From: Desmodus rotundus
Taxonomy: Eukaryota; Chordata; Mammalia; Chiroptera; Phyllostomidae
NCBI RefSeq assembly: GCF_022682495.2
Contig: NC_071392.1
Span: 74,980,097-75,044,096 of the forward strand
Direction: 5' to 3'
Length of the DNA stretch: 64,000 nt
The position numbers and the translations under genes were made by a program. Of this stretch, positions 62,591 to 64,000 are shown piece after piece. The notes below the pieces were generated by a model. It saw nothing but the letters and a program-made list of their open reading frames with translations. It made no database searches and was not told where the DNA came from. Each line of letters opens with the position of its first letter. Positions within the stretch are counted from its first letter, which is position 1.

Positions 62591-62904
62591 TTATTAACAG
62601 GTGCTTATACTTTGTTGACTTTTTTTTTAAATCAAGCTGTAAACTATTACTACAAATTAAAACTGAGGTTCTTAAAAATCACACCTTGACCAGATATGAA
62701 ACAATTTTTTAAAAAACTTTAAAGGTGTATTGAGAAATCCCTGGCTTTAACAAAACAAAACACATTTGTCATTACCAAAAAGAGATGTCTTTAGGTAAAA
62801 ATAATAAAAAACTCATGCTGCGTAGATAATGGAGATAGTTCTAGTCATCTGGCCAACAGGCACAAAGCAAGCTCTTAAGGTCTTCAGTTCCAATCTTTTG
62901 TGCA

Positions 62905-63232
62905 TTTTTTTTAAAAATTTATTGTTGTTCAAACTAGAACAGGAACAGAACCACAGAAATGGAGATCACATGGAGGGTTATCAACAGGGGAGTGGGAGGG
63001 GGAGAGAGGGGAGAGAGGTACAGGGAATAAGAAGCATAAATGGTAGGTAGAAAACAGACAGGGGGTGGTAGGAATAGTATAGGAAATGTGGAAGCCAAAG
63101 AACTTATATGTACGACCCATGGGCAAGAACTATAGGGGGGGAATGTGGGAGGGAGGGGATGGGCAGGATGGAGTGGAGTGAAGGGGGGGAAATGGGACAA
63201 CTGTAATAGCATAATCAATAAATATATTTTAA
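62905..63232 (+). mobile_element. L1 3' end, sense, 5'-truncated
   Basis: Ends GGGACAACTGTAATAGCATA then ATCAATAAATATATTTTAAA, the bat L1 3' terminus with poly-A signal. Upstream: ACAGAACCACAGAAATGGAG, GGAGGGTTATCAACAGGGGA. Confidence 0.8.
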
Positions 63233-63384
63233 AAAATTTATTGTTGTTCAGGTACAGTTGTCCCACTGTTTTTCCCATCTCTCTTCCCTACCTCATCCCC
63301 CTCAACTCCCACAGTCAATCCCCCCCATTGTCTGTGCTCATGAGCCCTCTATTCATATTCCTTGGCTTGTCCCTTCCCCTTTTT
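63233..63384 (-). mobile_element. Short L1 3' end fragment, antisense
   Basis: TTCAGGTACAGTTGTCCCAC, then GTCTGTGCTCATGAGCCCTC. A diverged L1 tail wedged between the two head-to-head copies. Confidence 0.6.
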
Positions 63385-64000
63385 TTAAATATGTTTTATT
63401 GATTATGCTATTACAGTTGTCCCATTTTTTCTCATCTTTATTCCATTCCCCTCTGCTCTGCAGCCCCTCCCACCATCATTTCCCCATCTTAGTTCATCTC
63501 CATGGGTCATACATATGTTATTTGGCTTCTACATTTCCCATACTATTCTTAACCGCTCCCTGTCTATTGTATACTTACCATTTATGCATCTTATTCCCTG
63601 TACCTTTTCTCCCATTCTCCCTATTCCCCTTTCCCACTGATAACCCTCCATGTGATCTCTATTTCTGTAAATCTGTTCCTGTTCTAGTTGTTTGCTTAGT
63701 TCATTTTTGTTTATTTTATTTTATTTTTAAAATTATTTTATTGTTTTTCAATTACAGTTGTCTGTTTTGTCTTTTTTTAGGTTCAGTTGTTGATAGTTAT
63801 GAGTTTGTTGTCATTTTACTATTGGTATTTTTTATCTTCTTTTTCTTACATAAGTTCCTTTAACATTTCATATAATAAGGGCTGGGTGATGATGAACTCC
63901 TTTAACTTGACCTTATCTGGGAAGCACTCTATCTGCCCTTCCATTCTAAATCCTAGCTTTGCTGGATAGAGTAATCTTGGATGTAGGTCCTTGCCTTTCA
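63385..64000 (-). mobile_element. L1 3' end, antisense, continues past the window
   Basis: ATTGATTATGCTATTACAGT opens the complement of the same 3' UTR seen at 62905-63232, and it later reads GGGTGATGATGAACTCCTTT and GATAGAGTAATCTTGGATGT of the L1 body. A tail-like insert (about 63715-63780) splits it. Confidence 0.8.

Noticed and set aside
62321..62689. 122-codon frame rich in Ser, Phe, Leu and Pro
   Set aside because: It is a translation of the pyrimidine microsatellite.
63258..63863. 201-codon open frame near the window end
   Set aside because: It lies wholly inside antisense L1 3' sequence.
57200..64000. First exon of CALU, the next gene in the human order
   Set aside because: No CpG-rich promoter or calumenin-like coding segment is visible before the window ends.

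Overview
This is mammalian nuclear DNA, almost certainly from a bat. About twenty copies of a tRNA-derived SINE of the bat Ves type (tRNA-like head with A and B boxes, CT-rich tail ending CTCTCTAAAAATAAATAAAA) lie on both strands, many with clear target-site duplications. LINE-1 3' ends, old MIR and L2 copies, a deleted mariner, a hAT-type MITE and LTR remnants fill most of the rest. Gene density is low and all genes are spliced. Most long open frames are chance frames or repeat frames.

Three protein-coding genes can be supported, all on the + strand: HILPDA (about 9.93-11.85 kb), GARIN1A/FAM71F2 (CDS exons 15.50-28.24 kb) and GARIN1B/FAM71F1 (CDS exons 43.49-56.97 kb). This order matches my memory of the human 7q32 segment HILPDA - FAM71F2 - FAM71F1 (then CALU, which would lie beyond the window). 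All exon joins keep the reading frame: GARIN1A gives 301 codons and GARIN1B 344 codons.

Layout: 0-8.5 kb is repeat-rich intergenic DNA (SINEs, MIRs, an old L1). 8.7-10.3 kb is the GC-rich HILPDA promoter region, with a TATA box, GC box and several HIF-type core motifs. HILPDA is a two-exon gene with its whole CDS in exon 2. 12-15.3 kb is intergenic, with a hAT-type MITE and an old LTR. GARIN1A introns 3 and 4 carry two antisense L1 blocks, one interrupted by a mariner derivative. 28.4-43.3 kb between the GARIN genes holds SINEs, a clean 562-bp solo LTR with a 5-bp target duplication, LTR-like sequence and old repeats. GARIN1B introns carry a long old L1 broken by two SINEs. 57-64 kb is intergenic, with a long L2, a pyrimidine microsatellite and two head-to-head L1 3' ends.

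Functionally, HILPDA is a hypoxia- and lipid-induced lipid-droplet protein that restrains ATGL. The two GARIN1 paralogues are testis proteins that bind RAB2 at the Golgi/acrosome. They arose by tandem duplication: exon lengths, phases, the start of intron 1 and a promoter block with a CRE-like TGATGTCA are shared. HILPDA is an unrelated neighbour. I found no sign of an undescribed multi-gene system. The most notable points are a probable 1-nt deletion that changes and lengthens the HILPDA C-terminus, the shared CRE-like promoter block of the GARIN1 pair, and several well-dated transposon structures.
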